DNA from: Ophioderma brevispina
Taxonomy: Eukaryota; Echinodermata; Ophiuroidea; Amphilepidida; Ophiodermatidae
Direction: 5' to 3'
Assembly (NCBI GenBank): GCA_023653785.1
Contig: JAMKCH010012517.1
Coordinates: 45,138-109,137, forward strand
DNA: 64,000 nucleotides
The translations under genes and the position numbers were made by a program. Under the pieces are notes generated by a model, which did not search any database, was not told the origin of the DNA, and saw nothing but the letters and a program-made list of their open reading frames with translations. This document shows positions 10,570-23,279 of the stretch, piece by piece. Each line of letters opens with the position of its first letter. The first letter of the stretch is position 1.

Positions 10570-10836
10570 CTGATGACATCACGTCGAAGCAACTACGCAT
10601 GCGTATCTGCTGAAATTTTAAACTCTGTAAGATGAACATGTGATTAAAACTACGCGGCGGTACGTTTCACATAAGATTAATGTTACAGAAATGTAGAGAA
10701 ATAGCAAGCGAACTAAAAATAACCGATGAGACCCATAACCTGGTAACAAAATTGACGCCTGCCCGATGATTTATCGCTATGTTGAATTTCATACGCATGC
10801 GTACTTGCGTTAATGTGATGTCATCATGTCACCTAT
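10570..10836. mobile_element. Foldback miniature element, about 267 bp
   Basis: The left arm, CTGATGACATCACGTCGAAG followed by TACGCATGCGTA, is mirrored at 10785-10836 by AATTTCATACGCATGCGTAC and TGTGATGTCATCA. Each arm is about 50 bp with a few mismatches and a short indel. The ends of the element are not precisely fixed. It has no coding capacity. Confidence 0.65.
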
Positions 10837-11144
10837 ATAATACATTATAGTGAACCGGTAATCGGTAAATGTTCTAATTGCATTGTTATTTTTTTTTTCC
10901 AGTATGTGAATTTAATTTTGTGGGTCTTATAATACACGAAAATACTTTTTTTTTTAACTGTACGGTAAAATTAGACAATAATGAAGATAAATATTGTAAA
11001 TTGGTTCAATACCATGTCATGCCCTCTAATGAGAAACACTTCTTTCCAATCATATTGTTCTGTTAAACTCATATAGGTAGAAAATTTCCACCAATCTTTA
11101 AGGCAAAAACATCGTTCACGATCTCCTTAGATCTGCTATACGCC

Positions 11145-11145
11145 T

Positions 11146-11179
<34 letters not shown>

Positions 11180-11228
11180 CGCTCTTCTCTGTCCTCTCTC
11201 TCTCTCTCTTCATTTCTCTCTCTCTCTC
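11145..11228. repeat. (CT)n microsatellite
   Basis: An imperfect CT tract of about 84 bp, 44 bases downstream of the exon 3 donor on the minus strand (read there as AG). Confidence 0.95.
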
Positions 11229-11271
11229 CTTTTTCTTCTATCACTCGGTCTTTATATTCTCATATCTTCAC

Positions 11272-11392
11272 CTTGTTTCTCCAAAGGATAAGCTGAGTCA
11301 AAGTATTCTTCAAAATACGTTGTCATTCTGACGCCTTGGTCGAGAGCATATGCTTGTGCTTCAACAGCCCCAGGCCTTGACCACACTCGAAA
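11272..11392 (-). CDS. M1 aminopeptidase exon 3: end of N-terminal domain
   Basis: A 121-bp exon with acceptor CAACAG and donor GTGAAG, phase 0 in and phase 1 out. The 40 codons read FRVWSRPGAVEAQAYALDQG, then VRMTTYFEEYFDSAYPLEKQ. This corresponds to the RIWARP...YPLPK stretch of aminopeptidase N, just before the catalytic domain. The single G left at the donor joins AT from exon 4 to make Asp, which fits the KxD(Q/M)IAxPDF sequence of the family. It is too short to appear as a long ORF and was recognised by family pattern plus splice phase. A CT microsatellite lies just downstream in the intron. Confidence 0.93.
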
Positions 11393-11920
11393 CTGTTGAT
11401 AAACGGCAAAGAATCATCTCATTAGAAAAGTATCATTATAGTCACTTTCAAAAATATTAACACATGTTAATTCGGGTGTTTAATCTCCACGGGCACTACT
11501 AGCTGATTTGGTATTCATCATGTTCATAGGAGTTTATGATAAGCAAATTTAAGATAGTAAAAAAACCTTAAATGTGCTTACAGATATAGAAGGTCTATTT
11601 TGATTGGTTACTCAGAGAGGTATATCATGTTATATCATGTAATGAGCCAATCAGAGATACTGTATCAACTGCCAACTGCCAACGTTTCATGTTTACACTT
11701 TATAAAAAATATATTATGATTACTCTATGTTGACGTTTAATGTACATGGTTTGCTGCTATACATTTAATGTTTAGAAACTGTTTGCAAAATCTATTGATT
11801 TAATCTCAAAACTTTGAGATTGATATAATATTATGTTCAATGTGTTGGACAATTTTACAAATGTCTTCGTATGGGTCTATGGATTCAATGAAGATAATCT
11901 GCAAAAGCCGTAACACGTAC

Positions 11921-12200
11921 CAGAACATTATTTGTTGTCCTCTCTTCCGTATATATGAAGTCGCTTACAACAAATGCTAGTAGATATGTAGACATCTTCG
12001 GTGTTCTTTTGAAAATAGTCTCTTTCCAATCAGGAACACCTTCCCAATCTTTTGTCATAATTTCAATACCATTGCTTAGTGCTACCATGTCTGCTCGATG
12101 TCTGATAGCAATGTCAAACACAGCTTTGAAGTCAGGTTCGTCGAAGCATGGTAAAGCCCTTCTGGCATCTGTAGGTTGCATTTGAGTAGTCGCCAACCAC
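11921..12200 (-). CDS. M1 aminopeptidase exon 2: N-terminal domain core
   Basis: Starts one base into a codon after the acceptor TTTGAATAG and ends in phase 0 at donor GTACGTG. It is 280 bp, exactly one base plus 93 codons, and completes the Lys codon begun by exon 1. The translation contains WLATTQMQPTDARRALPCFD, then EPDFKAVFDIAI, ALSNGIEI and TPKMSTYLLAFVVSDF. These are the hallmark blocks of the M1 N-terminal domain (compare ATTQMQ, DARRxFPCFDEP and TPxMSTYLxAF in family members). This domain forms part of the substrate pocket and anchors the peptide N-terminus. The intron before it is 17.5 kb; the one after it is only 528 bp. Confidence 0.95.
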
Positions 12201-12532
12201 CTATTCAAAAATGGCAAAGGTCATCAATTGGCGACTTAACTTCAAATATCATGACATAGATACTCTCGTATAACGGTTCGGAATTAAACCTAATAGTCAC
12301 ATAAAGATAGATATGTAGGTCATTCATCAGAGATTTAAACTTTGAATTGGTATATAGCCAAATACAGCCTTAAATGATAAGAATTCAACGTTGATTAAAA
12401 AAGCAACAAACACCCCTTTCTATTGAGTAAAGTCTTAGTCCAAGTTGAACAAACCTTAGGCATTGTTGATTAAAATACACTCTTCTTTTGCATAAGTTTT
12501 ACTGAAATTTGACTATAAGATTTTACTCATCA

Positions 12533-12696
12533 GGGGTCCGTTCCCGAAATTCAGTCGTAAATCTACGTGCATACTATGTCATGCTTGAGTGGACCAATTT
12601 GTCCAAAGCACTGTGTAACTGGTATGAAAATTTGTAGGACATACGCATGAGTTAGTATACACGTAGGGTTACGCACGAGTTTGGGGAACGGGCCCC
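12533..12696. mobile_element. Foldback miniature element with GGGGTCCGTTCCC ends
   Basis: The left end GGGGTCCGTTCCCGAAA is matched inverted at the right end by GGGGAACGGGCCCC. The arms continue for about 70 bp (CTACGTGCATACTATGTCATGC against the inverse of GCATGAGTTAGTATACACGTAG). The total is about 164 bp with no coding capacity. Elements with such GGGGCCCGTT ends are common in invertebrate genomes, but the family cannot be named from this copy alone. Confidence 0.7.
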
Positions 12697-15600
12697 AGGA
12701 AGGGTTTAATCAACATGTTTACAATGAAAGCACATTTTGCTTACAAAATGAATTACAGGTGGAATTATATCATATTGAGGTCGAACAAATAATAAGAAGA
12801 CAACATTAGAAGATAATCAATATTAAATGTATCTCTTAATTAAACGACGTTGTACGATGATCATCATAAAGGGCACATTTCATTTTGTAAGATGAAACGT
12901 TTCCTACATCATCAGAGGTATACTTTTTACAAAGTCTATCATCAACGAGGATCTTAGGGATGCAGTCACGCCCTTCTTAAGTCTATAACAAATGGATCTA
13001 GTGTTACGATTGAACATTAATTTTTACAAGTACATAGACAACTTCAGTTTCTTACTCTTAAGCATATAGTTTGCCTTGACACTAGTTTAAAATGTTTGCA
13101 ATGATTTTAAAGTGATGTCGGAGTCCCCAATTTATCGGGAAACAACCTTGAACAATTTTAAATATGGCAATAAAGGCTGAAATTACCCCAAAATAAAGTG
13201 GTTAAAATTCTATGTAAACCAAATATATATATATGTGACATATGAGTCACTTATGAATGTCAACATTATCCCACTTGGTCAATTTAAATTAGGATCCAAA
13301 ATGGCCATAATTGACCCCAATTTGATAAATACTTCAAGTTGGGTATGAATAAGTCAAGTGTGTTTCTTTTCGTTCAGTCTGTTTGTCATGCCCTGTAGTA
13401 AAATCTCATCGGTGGCACCTTGGCACCATTAAGTTATTACAAAACAATGACAAAAACGCTTAAAGGTGCATTCAGGTTTTTTTACCTAAGCAACTTCTTT
13501 TCAGTTTACAATTCAGCGGATGAGGTCTGAAAGCTTAGCCCCTAAATTTCACTGTAACGTGAAGAAATACATTATTGTCATAAAAGTACTGTGTTATAAT
13601 TTATAATGCCTTTTAGAGTAAAATGATATCTACAAGTACAATTAGGCGCACATAATGTTTTGAAGTAAGCTGAGGACGAAGTCGCGGATCACGTAATAGC
13701 AACAAAACTAAGCATTTACATTTTCAATAAGCATGTTATGCTGCTTAAAAGATACCAAGACGAAGGTCGTGCTCTTGATTCAAATTAACTCTCAGATGCG
13801 ATGTAAATTAAAAATAGTACAAAAAAGTTTGAAATATTTATTGTATAACAAAATTGTTCACAGCTTATCCGATCACAGGGCGGATTTGAACATGAGTGAG
13901 CAATACTACGCTGTCAAAATCTCATATTCAAAAGAAATTGAGGGCGCGTCTCTGAGACCTCCAATGCCTTTTAAAAGAAATTCTATACGTACATGGGAGC
14001 ACTAGGAAATGTTGGAGAGTTTTGAGAACACTACCATTCTCAATTACCATACTTTCCGTTATTTGAGTACGTATTTAATGCTAAACCATTTATTAACTTA
14101 CCGCTTAAATAATTCAACCAGAAGTGAGGTATAAATATTTATCACGAAAATAAGATTTTTCTAATTTAGTGGTCGAAATAAGCATTAATTCAGTATACAG
14201 TTAACAACAATGTTTGAAAACATATTAAGGCTTGGTATCTTGAAATAAGTCGGCCTTACTGTTACACAGGTAATTGTACCTGTTGGAATTTTAATGGACC
14301 ATAAAGATTCGCAGGAATGGATTCGCAGGCAACAAAATGAGTGACGCATGACGTAGGATGTTCTGTATCGTAGTGATTCTGTTCTATATGGATGTGATTT
14401 TACAGTAAGAACAAATCATTTAAAAACAATCATGAACTGTGTTACATTCAGAAACAGGAAATGTGTCATTTCACCATTTCAAAACGCATTAAAATTACAA
14501 TTAAAATTGCATCTTTACTTAAGTGCTTTGATATTAGGGCGTGCTATTGTAACACACACAGATGGTGCGTCGAAATTTGGTAACGCTCGAAAAATAGTAG
14601 TTTTCTGTACCGTATACTCAGAGCTTCTCTATGGAGTAATTCATTATACAGATTTTTGGTAAATAACTTTGTATTATTTGCAATTAATCTGTTTGGAGTC
14701 GTATTTTTATTTATTTTTAAGCATGATTGTGGATTATATTGAAAGTAACCGACGATTAAAATGATGAACATGTTTTTTTTTATTCTGTTACAAGAAGACA
14801 CAGCTGGAGGACTGGTTAGACCAAGCCAGTCTCCCAGCTATCTTGCCTGAAACCTCGTGTGATGCGAAAGTCTTTGTCAAAGACGCCTCAACCATGATCG
14901 CCATGAACTATTTGTTGATTTTTTTTTACCCACATTTAAGTACTTAAATGGAATTCTACATACATGTCCATAATTTATAAGCTAATATAATAAGTTCCCA
15001 ATTTTTCTTAATCCGCTCTATTTTCGCTGATTATCCTTTTAAAGGGACATAACACGCTAATTTTTAGTTTACATATGTGATAAATTATGTTGAAACGATT
15101 ATCAACATTGATGATATTACAAAAAATTAATTAGCTAATTAGAAGACAAAAATGAAATCGGGAACTGATGGGCGCATCCATGTTACCAATAATCTCACGG
15201 CCATAGTGACGTTTTGGCCATCTCGCGGCCACTGCTACGTCATGTCTATAGTTTGGCCTATGATGATTGTCAAAACAAAGTAATTTACTTTTGAGTATCT
15301 AACATGTCTAATAGGTTTGCATGCCTTGAATCGACGCGTAACTGCAGTGATTATATTCCAATAAAGAAATAACTACTTCACAGATTAACCTCAATACAAA
15401 TAACGAGTTGGCCTCCTTACTTCGGATGTAAAATATTTTCCAATGAAGAGTAGAGTCAATTGAAGCCCCACCTGTCCCACATCACCGTTCAGCTGGCCAG
15501 ATAGCAAAATAGTGTCATTCCAAGGTACACATTGAAGGTCTCAATTGATTTTACGCGGGGAATTTCAAGTGATTGTATAGCATGTGGCATTGAGGGACTC

Positions 15601-16245
15601 TAATATGAATGGCTTTACTCGAGCATTACATGCTGAATAAAGTTTCGGTTGACATTTAGTCCCGCTTTTTAAAACTTAGAATACAGAGACATTTTGTGAG
15701 ACACGCTATATAATCCGTTAAAATTCTAACATTCCATCACACACCTACTTTATTTGTTGGCAACATGGCCGCTCCCATCAACCCAGTGAGAACAATAAGC
15801 AAAGCGTAGCGTGATGATCTCCTTTAAGATAGCGCAGGGCTTTAAGAAGGCAACACTTATCAAAGTTTACAAACGTGTGATTTCGTGGAAAAGATGATCT
15901 GAAAGGAATACGCTTTGAACGCTTACGATGAAAACATAGACGACCACTTAGACACAAAATGTTTCAGCAATCTACACACGTTGCATGGACCCTTCAAGAT
16001 CTGACACAAAAGTAAGTAACTTTTGACAGGTTCGAGATCTATAATATGTCCAAATGCCTTACAGATAGTTGAACAGGATTTAGCCTGTGAAGTCACGTCT
16101 TGCAATAACTTCTCAAACGTATTTTCCTATTAAACGCCTGCTTCACTTATGTGCGCTGTCTGCTAAAAAGACATCTAGTCAGGGTTCCTTCTGCGCAGCC
16201 CACCCTGCCTTTACCTTTCAAGTTTCACCTGAAACCATAAACTCT
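12697..16245. other. Unassigned part of intron 1
   Basis: AT-rich sequence without recognisable exon, RNA gene or protein remnant. A short stretch near 13675-13705 (GCGGATCACGTAAT) faintly recalls the repeat family of 57354. The ORFs here are short and have no family signal. Confidence 0.5.
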
Positions 16246-16271
16246 CCCCCCCCCCCCCCCCCCCCCCCCCC
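16246..16271. repeat. Pure poly-C run
   Basis: Twenty-six consecutive C. Such runs are prone to length error. Confidence 0.95.
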
Positions 16272-17304
16272 ATAACCTTATAAAAAAAAAAAAATTAACC
16301 TTAAATTGAAAGTGGGTCAAAATTTTCGCAGCCTTTCTTGGATGGCGGCTGACACTCTTCAATGTAGAAACACCATTCAATTTAATCGAAGAGGTATACA
16401 TACTGTAAACCGCAGGCGATTTTGTCAATTTGATGAGGGTAGTACTATAATCGATACACGACCTGTGGTCTTAACTGTTTCTTCATACCCACACAAAAAA
16501 AAAAAAGCAGCCCTGATAGGGAGCTCAACGATTATGAAATGAGAGAAAATGTGCTTGAAAAATGCATGAGCATTCAAAATTCAAGATTTATGGTACATAA
16601 AATTTATAACCCTCGTCTAACAGACAATTTTTGTCACACGATACCAGCAAAAAGGATTTGTTGCAACCCCCATAGGCAGGGCCGTAGACAGGGAAATTGC
16701 AAAAAGGTCCGCTTGATCATATGAAGTTTGCGCTTTTTGCCTCCAAACGCCGGCCAGAGGAATATTTCCAGGAAAAGTAATGTGTTTTATACATAAGATT
16801 AATGTTCAAATTGTCAACAAAATCGCAGAGTTACGGGGGCTCGCACCTGACCCCACGGGGAGTTGCATCGGGACCCCAGCACGGGCCCTAAGGCGGGCCC
16901 CTGAACCCCACCGTTAGTTCTCTAACTTCGCACTCGTAAAGTCCACTTCTGGAAAATTCGCACCCCCCCCCCCCAATAAATTCTTGGCTACGGGTTGCCC
17001 CTAGATTTTATATTACCGAAACCTTTTAATTTTTTTAGTATCAATGATAAGCTATGGGTCTCCTCTCTGAGTGATTCCAAAGTAAGTACCAAACATTTCA
17101 CCGCGCACCTTCATCTTTTGACGTCATAATGCACGGCAAAAAGCAATTTTATGAAAATCAAATTTTTTACTTTTTTTAAAAAAAAAAATTACAAAAGTTT
17201 GGAAATTTTAAATTTTGGCTCATAATCACACGAACGATCAATTTTTACAAGACTTTTGGCCAAAAAAACAAACCAAAACATAAAGTTTCCCCGGACTTTG
17301 GGCC

Positions 17305-17470
17305 GGGCTACTTCTAGCCCAAATTGGCTCGCAGTTTCATTGTTTTGCGCAGTGAAGTTGAACCATTACTCAAAGATAGCGAGACATCGCAATTTTGACT
17401 GGAGCGCCTAGACTTCTAGCCAGAGTGTCTCGCTGCGAGGCCGTTGTTCAATGAAACTGCAACCGATATC
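17305..17470. repeat. Foldback repeat with GGGCTACTTCTAGCCC hairpin
   Basis: A short palindrome GGGCTACTTCTAGCCC (about 17306-17321) is followed by GCAGTTTCATTG at about 17331, mirrored by CAATGAAACTGC near 17450. The same palindrome is found at about 55877-55892, so it belongs to a dispersed family. No coding capacity. Confidence 0.5.
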
Positions 17471-18449
17471 AGCTGGTCTGCTCCCAATGTTGCCGATGGG
17501 AGGTCAGTAATTACCAATCTTATCCCGAAAGTCCCTGGTGTGTGAGGCCCAGAATTTGCCTAGCAGGGTCCAGGGAAAGGGTAACCCTTGTCCAACCAAG
17601 AGGATTTTCTATTACAGTTCCGACCAAGGGGGTTGGTACCACCCATATGATTTTTTCGTAATTAAGCTCCAAAAACATTCTTGTGTAGCTATACCGGATG
17701 TGAAGATCAAGTGGTAGCTATTTTGTCCTTTCTTCAAGAAAAATACAAAAACATATCAAGTCTTAACAATATGACGTCCTAGTTACGTCTTATTTTTAGA
17801 AAATTTTTACGCAAAATCGCCCCAAATATCAAGTATGTTTTTGTTTGATCGTTTTTGCATTCATGCAAGCAAAATGGATTTATGTGGCAATGATGGGTGC
17901 CAAAGTAAGCATACACATGTTATTACTATAAAATAAGAAAAAATACAAACTATTGTCAGTATTTAATTACAGTATAGGGAGGGCGGCAACAACCCCCCCC
18001 TTACGATGAACTTACAAATTACAGAAAAGACCTTAGATCAGATTCGTTTGCGTTTTTGTGAGACAGGGGATCGACCCCCCCCCGGCCGGACGAGGGTTAA
18101 AATAACATGAATAATTTGTACTGAAAGCAATTTTATGTTGACCAAATTCACAGTAAAGTATAGGAGGCCATTGTTGCCCGCTCACCCTCCGGTTAAGCTG
18201 CTGGTGGGACTCCCGAATGTTTGGATGTAAAGATGTACACACCTTACCAAAGTCTTGCGACACAATCGCGCATCTTTTTCTACCGGGAGAAACCTCGAGG
18301 GGAGAGGTTCAAACCTGTCACAACAACCTCCATCCCCGCCCCCGTCTCCCCGGTTGTTGAACAGGGTAATTTCTATTCTAACAAAATAGTTAATTTTTCC
18401 TACAAAGATATCACGACAAAATTCTAAACTAACGTCACATGAGTACAAA

Positions 18450-18515
18450 AATCTCCCACTTTTTTTGTTAGTCGGGGGATTGGCTGTGGATCACGAAAAT
18501 TTCCCCTTTAATTTA
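18450..18515 (-). repeat. Partial copy of the TTAA-flanked repeat family
   Basis: On the minus strand it reads TTAAAGGGGAAATTTTCGTG, ATCCACAGCCAATCCCCCGA, CTAACAAAAAAAGTG. This is the same order as the start of the element at 57354 and ends at a TTAA. The rest of the element is missing or too diverged. Confidence 0.6.
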
Positions 18516-21500
18516 TGTCCAGAATGAGGTCCGAGACAATTTAAAACTAATTGTGATCCGATCGACAACCTCGTTTCCTCCTCCCCACTTCACTTTAATA
18601 AATTGGAGATTTTGGTATCAGAATGTAGGGCTTATAATTTTTACCCAGTCAAATTTAAAGGCCTGAGAATGTTTCCTTTCGATGTTAGTACAAAAATGGC
18701 GAACGGCACTCAAAGATGTTTCACCACAATAAGCGCGCAAATACCATTAACTCACATTTTTAATAAGAAGTTTTTGGTGATTGCTTCACGTGAGGAGAAA
18801 ACAGATGAGAAATCGATCGTGATGTGGCCACCCACCTCAATTGGTTCATCGCAGAAGTTAAGCATATAATTATGGCTATTAACTGGTATCATTAGCAAGA
18901 AATAATCCATAATGATTTTATCGGAACTTTGGATTTTTGGCTTAATTTGACAAGACAATCTGTATCCTATTATAACCGCAAGGTGACAGCCCCCCCCCCC
19001 CTTTGGATGCCAATTTTGCGCGCAAAATTCGCCAAACTTTGGTATCTTGAACGTTTATTTTCACCATTAATTGAAGTTCGGAACCTAGCGCAAAAATTGA
19101 GGTTGTAGAGCAAACAGTCGTCAGTAATTCAAGCTCGCGTAGTACGAGATTGCACGTTCTTTGTCCTTGTGTGACGGACTTGTTCTGTGGACTTCAACCT
19201 CGACTCTGCAGCCAAAGCTCATCTCTGGAGGACGGTGTATAACCATCGTCATCTGTGAGTGTATTGGCAACACACAAGTGCACGTGCATGCGAATAAAAA
19301 AAAAATCGCACTTTTATTGCTATGAGTACCGATTCTATAGAAGATATTTAAATAAATAGAGACCATATACCAATGTAATTATTATAATTTGGGAGAAAAG
19401 TATAAACTCATCAACGCACTTTGAACATCCCACATTAAAAATATAGGTTGCAAAATCTCAAATTAAATATAAGAAATGGGCCGGAGGAGCTACTTCAGAT
19501 GGCATCTCTAAGCGGAAGATAAAAGGCTGATAGATAACACTACACAGGAATTCCCCCTCTCGAGGGATTTCTTTGTTATTAATGAAGTTATTATTAAACA
19601 TTAATCAATAAACAAGTGTTCATGAATGGAGTATGTTACTTCAAGATAATTCAAGGCGATCTTGAAGATCTATTTAGCTTCAAACAATCTATCAAAAATG
19701 GAATTGTCTTGTTCGTCTGAAGTATGCCTTCAATATAGGATAAATGAAGTACTAGATACTTGGGTATGTTATGCTTTCAACGCTATTACGTTACTCTTTG
19801 AAGGAAGGCTCAAACATTTCTCTTATAGCTTAGCAACAATATAAGTAAAGCGTCTTCACCTTTAGAAGGTTTTCAAATTAAATTCAGGTCAAAACGAGGT
19901 GTCGGAATTCATACTTTTGTATTGTTGTTCTAGGTGTATCTGTTACTTTCGGGATTCACTTTGAGTACCTTGTCGTGGCTTTTTTCTCTTCTTTTTAAAA
20001 TCTAATAATAGCATATTCCCTAAAATGTTTCCTGCTTTACTATCCAGTGTGGCTCTTATCTGTATTTTGAAATTAAAATTTACCCTCGATAAGTTATTGG
20101 AGTGGCCTAAAGAGGTATGCAATACAAAACATATCAAAATCTTGTATGCAAATAAACCTTCACAATGTCTCAATTATATTAACTAGGCGTCAAAAAAGAA
20201 GTTTGAAAATAGACGTTTAACAAATCGTCGAAACATTCCTGCATGTTCGTTTTTCTGAGCTGCCCGAGGAGAGAAACATGGAGGCATAATTTGATCTTGA
20301 GATACTGTATGTTTTTCCTAACTTTGAAGCTGGGGTATTTGTTTCTACTATACTACCCGGAAATTACAGGTGATGTTTTATCATTGGAGTGGGTACCTCC
20401 AGAGGTTTAGGTCCAAAGGGTCAGAGTCTAGACAAAACTATTATTTGGAATGTTACCTTTCAGCTAATTTAGTATCATCGAGGATAATGCTTAGGCACCA
20501 CATTTGAACATCCAATCACTACAACGGCACATGTTACAGATGCGCGACATTTTCCATTGAGTATCAGAGTGAAATACTCTTGGGTTTAAGGGTTATCTTG
20601 CCGAATAGAAAGACTTCTCCACTTTAAATAGCCGTTTCTTAAATATAATTTATCACCGATTGGTTCTATTTTGGAATTATACCTTAGGGGTAGTATATAC
20701 ATTCAAATAAATGTATTATTGCTTGATTTGTTTGTGTCAAAAAATCTAAAATCAGCTAAAGGATTTTGACTACAACTTAACAACCTTAACTAAAAAATTT
20801 TAGTCTGTGTAGAGTCGCAAATTGGGTATATTTTACACAGCAATGCACAATGTTTACTCAAAAATTTTGAATAACATTTTACTCGCCAGAAAAGGTGTTC
20901 GATTGTTAATAACATTTGAATAGACTATTAGAATTAGCACCAAGAAAGTCAACTGGAAATTACCGATTAATGTAATTAATATCATTGGGTAAGACATAAT
21001 CTACCCCGTGATTTAAGTGTACAGACGGTCAATGTTGTTTAAATTAGTTAAATGTTCATCTACTAAATCTATAGCTTATACAAAATTATAACTACCGAAC
21101 CACAAAGGCCACAGAGTACCTCAAACGTACTTAAAAACATTTTTCACGGTGCTTGAGAAAAGAAAAAAACATAACCGAATATTTTTTTTCATTTTCATTT
21201 CTACTTAAAATTTATAGCAACCATGGAAACATTACCGTCTTTCATCATGTCACCGTATGGCGATACCTACATTACCTCTGATTGCAGAAACCTCTATGGT
21301 ACCCAAATCAACATGCTTTTATCATAATTAGGGGCAATCTGATATAGGATACCTAAGATGCCACAGTACGGTGGAATGTAACTGAATCTTGCATAAATTT
21401 TCGCAACCTATTGAATTCAACAATCTCCGTGTCGTAACAGGTAGACGCATTACATTGGGACCTAATAGGTGATATAATTATGAACCAATATCAACGACTC

Positions 21501-21574
21501 TGGTGATATTGAAAGTAATAAAATGGTCTAGTATTATGTCCCTTTGGTCTTTGAGGCTACTTAATGGACTGTAC
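18516..21574. other. Unassigned part of intron 1
   Basis: No exon, RNA gene or protein remnant was recognised. It includes a C-rich run near 18991-19001. Confidence 0.5.
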
Positions 21575-21722
21575 CTGTTAAAATTGTTCTTAAAATCGTC
21601 GTTTTAACTGTCCGCATCGGCCTCGAAACGTTCAAATAACTATGAAAAAGTCGTTTTAACTGTTTGATGTTGTGAGTCCCAGCTGCCAGTTAAAACGACG
21701 TTTTTAATGAAATTGTTAACAG
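21575..21722. mobile_element. 148-bp foldback miniature element
   Basis: The left arm at 21575-21610 (CTGTTAAAATTGTTC then GTCGTTTTAACTG) is mirrored by 21687-21722 (CAGTTAAAACGAC then AATTGTTAACAG). The arms are about 36 bp with few mismatches. A further copy of the inner phrase GTCGTTTTAACTG lies between them at about 21649. No coding capacity. Confidence 0.7.
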
Positions 21723-22343
21723 TGTAAACTGACAAATCCGATTATATAATTTATTCGTAGAGCGATATTTCTTCAGATGAAGCTGAGGATGGAGACACTT
21801 GTCTCACTCAATTGGAGAAGATCAATTGCAATGTCAAATCGTAGGCGAAATGACTTGTTGACGATTTCCTGATGGCAGCGTAATAATAATAGGCAACAGC
21901 GAGCGAGAGACCTTCGGGCCGGAGTCTGGCGCTTTATAATGTCCCATCGTTATTATGATTTTATCTTTGTCCCTCACATAAGTTTAGTCATAGCCACTCA
22001 GAGACATCTACAAAGTCGTGTTACCTAGTCTTCCTATCATGTATCCTTCCGCAATTTAACCATTTTAGCAACTGCAATTGCAGTTATACATGTACAACAC
22101 TTATAGCGCCATGAAATGTCAAATATACGATGTATTCCCGTAGGCGTTTCACCCCTCGCCTTTGCGCGTGCTTTAGAATCTCTGGAGTGGCTTCTTCTGG
22201 ATGAATTGGCACTGACCGCATACATCTTCGTAGTCATCTTTATAAATGTTTAAAGCCACTTACTAGACAGGTTCTGGATTCACACGATTTCAATGCCTTC
22301 TTGATGCTGACGGCAGACACGACAATCTCTATCATGTTTTATA

Positions 22344-23179
22344 CAGGTGAGTCAAACAATAATTGACCCTGATTGTGTCCGCCATTGAAATAATAGATAA
22401 CAACATATGTGGTATCTCCGGAAAGCTTATTTCATTATCGTTAATTTGCTGCAATGATAATTCCAATCGGTTGATTAATAGGCCGACTATATTCTTTTGA
22501 ATCAAGTAGTCAGCTGTTTTCCCTAGTCACGGATTCCCATTTTAATGCAAGGCGGCCACTAAGCAAACACTCCCAAAATGATGATAAGTGTATGTGTATG
22601 TCCCTGTCCAATAAAGCGGTATACTTGTAAAAGCCAGTGATAATGGTAAGATTTATGTGAAACACTTTTTCACGATGTTGCATATTTTGGTCTACAAATA
22701 TAGACGATACTTAACCTCACAAAGGTTGTCGCGAATGTCTGTTCCTTATATGGTAAACGATTCATTCAACTCCTCCAGAAACTGATAGCATGTATCAAGT
22801 TACTTCATTTTTTGTTATGAGTGATGAGGAAACATAGAAATGCGTTAATAGTGCCATCGTTGTAATCGTAACTGATTTTGTGGGGTCAATAGGTCATATT
22901 TTATTCTGCCTCCAATCAATAAGCCAGATTTTCTTTTCTGGACGCTGATTTCCTTCGCTCCACCACACCGTTCATTCAAAGTGAATCCGTGGACAGACAG
23001 AAGAACGACTACTTGATCAAACGAATGTACTTCGGCTATACCTAACTGATGTGAATGCTCTTTGCAGCAATTAGAGCTAATGAATCAAGCTTTCAATTAT
23101 CCCAATATGGTAGATATATGTTACTTAAAAATTCGCAATGGCGGACACAATCATGGTCAAGTTTTTTTAACTCACCCTG
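22344..23179. mobile_element. 836-bp foldback element with mariner-like ends, TA target site
   Basis: The left end CAGGTGAGTCAAACAATAAT and the right end (inverse CAGGGTGAGTTAAAAAAACT) are both flanked by TA (22342-22343 and 23180-23181). The arms share GATTGTGTCCGCCATTG near each end and further matches such as AATTGCTGCAA, GATCAAGTAGTC and CCACGGATTC up to about 200 bp inward. CAGGGTG-type ends with TA duplication fit the Tc1/mariner superfamily. There is no transposase frame; the ORFs at 23055-23355 are partly its right arm. Confidence 0.8.
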
Positions 23180-23279
23180 TATTAATCATTACACGTTTAA
23201 AGGAGCACAGACTAGTGCCGGGGAGCTTAAAATTACCTTTGTCCAAGCACCTTTATTACCCCTTAGAAACATGTAAGTG

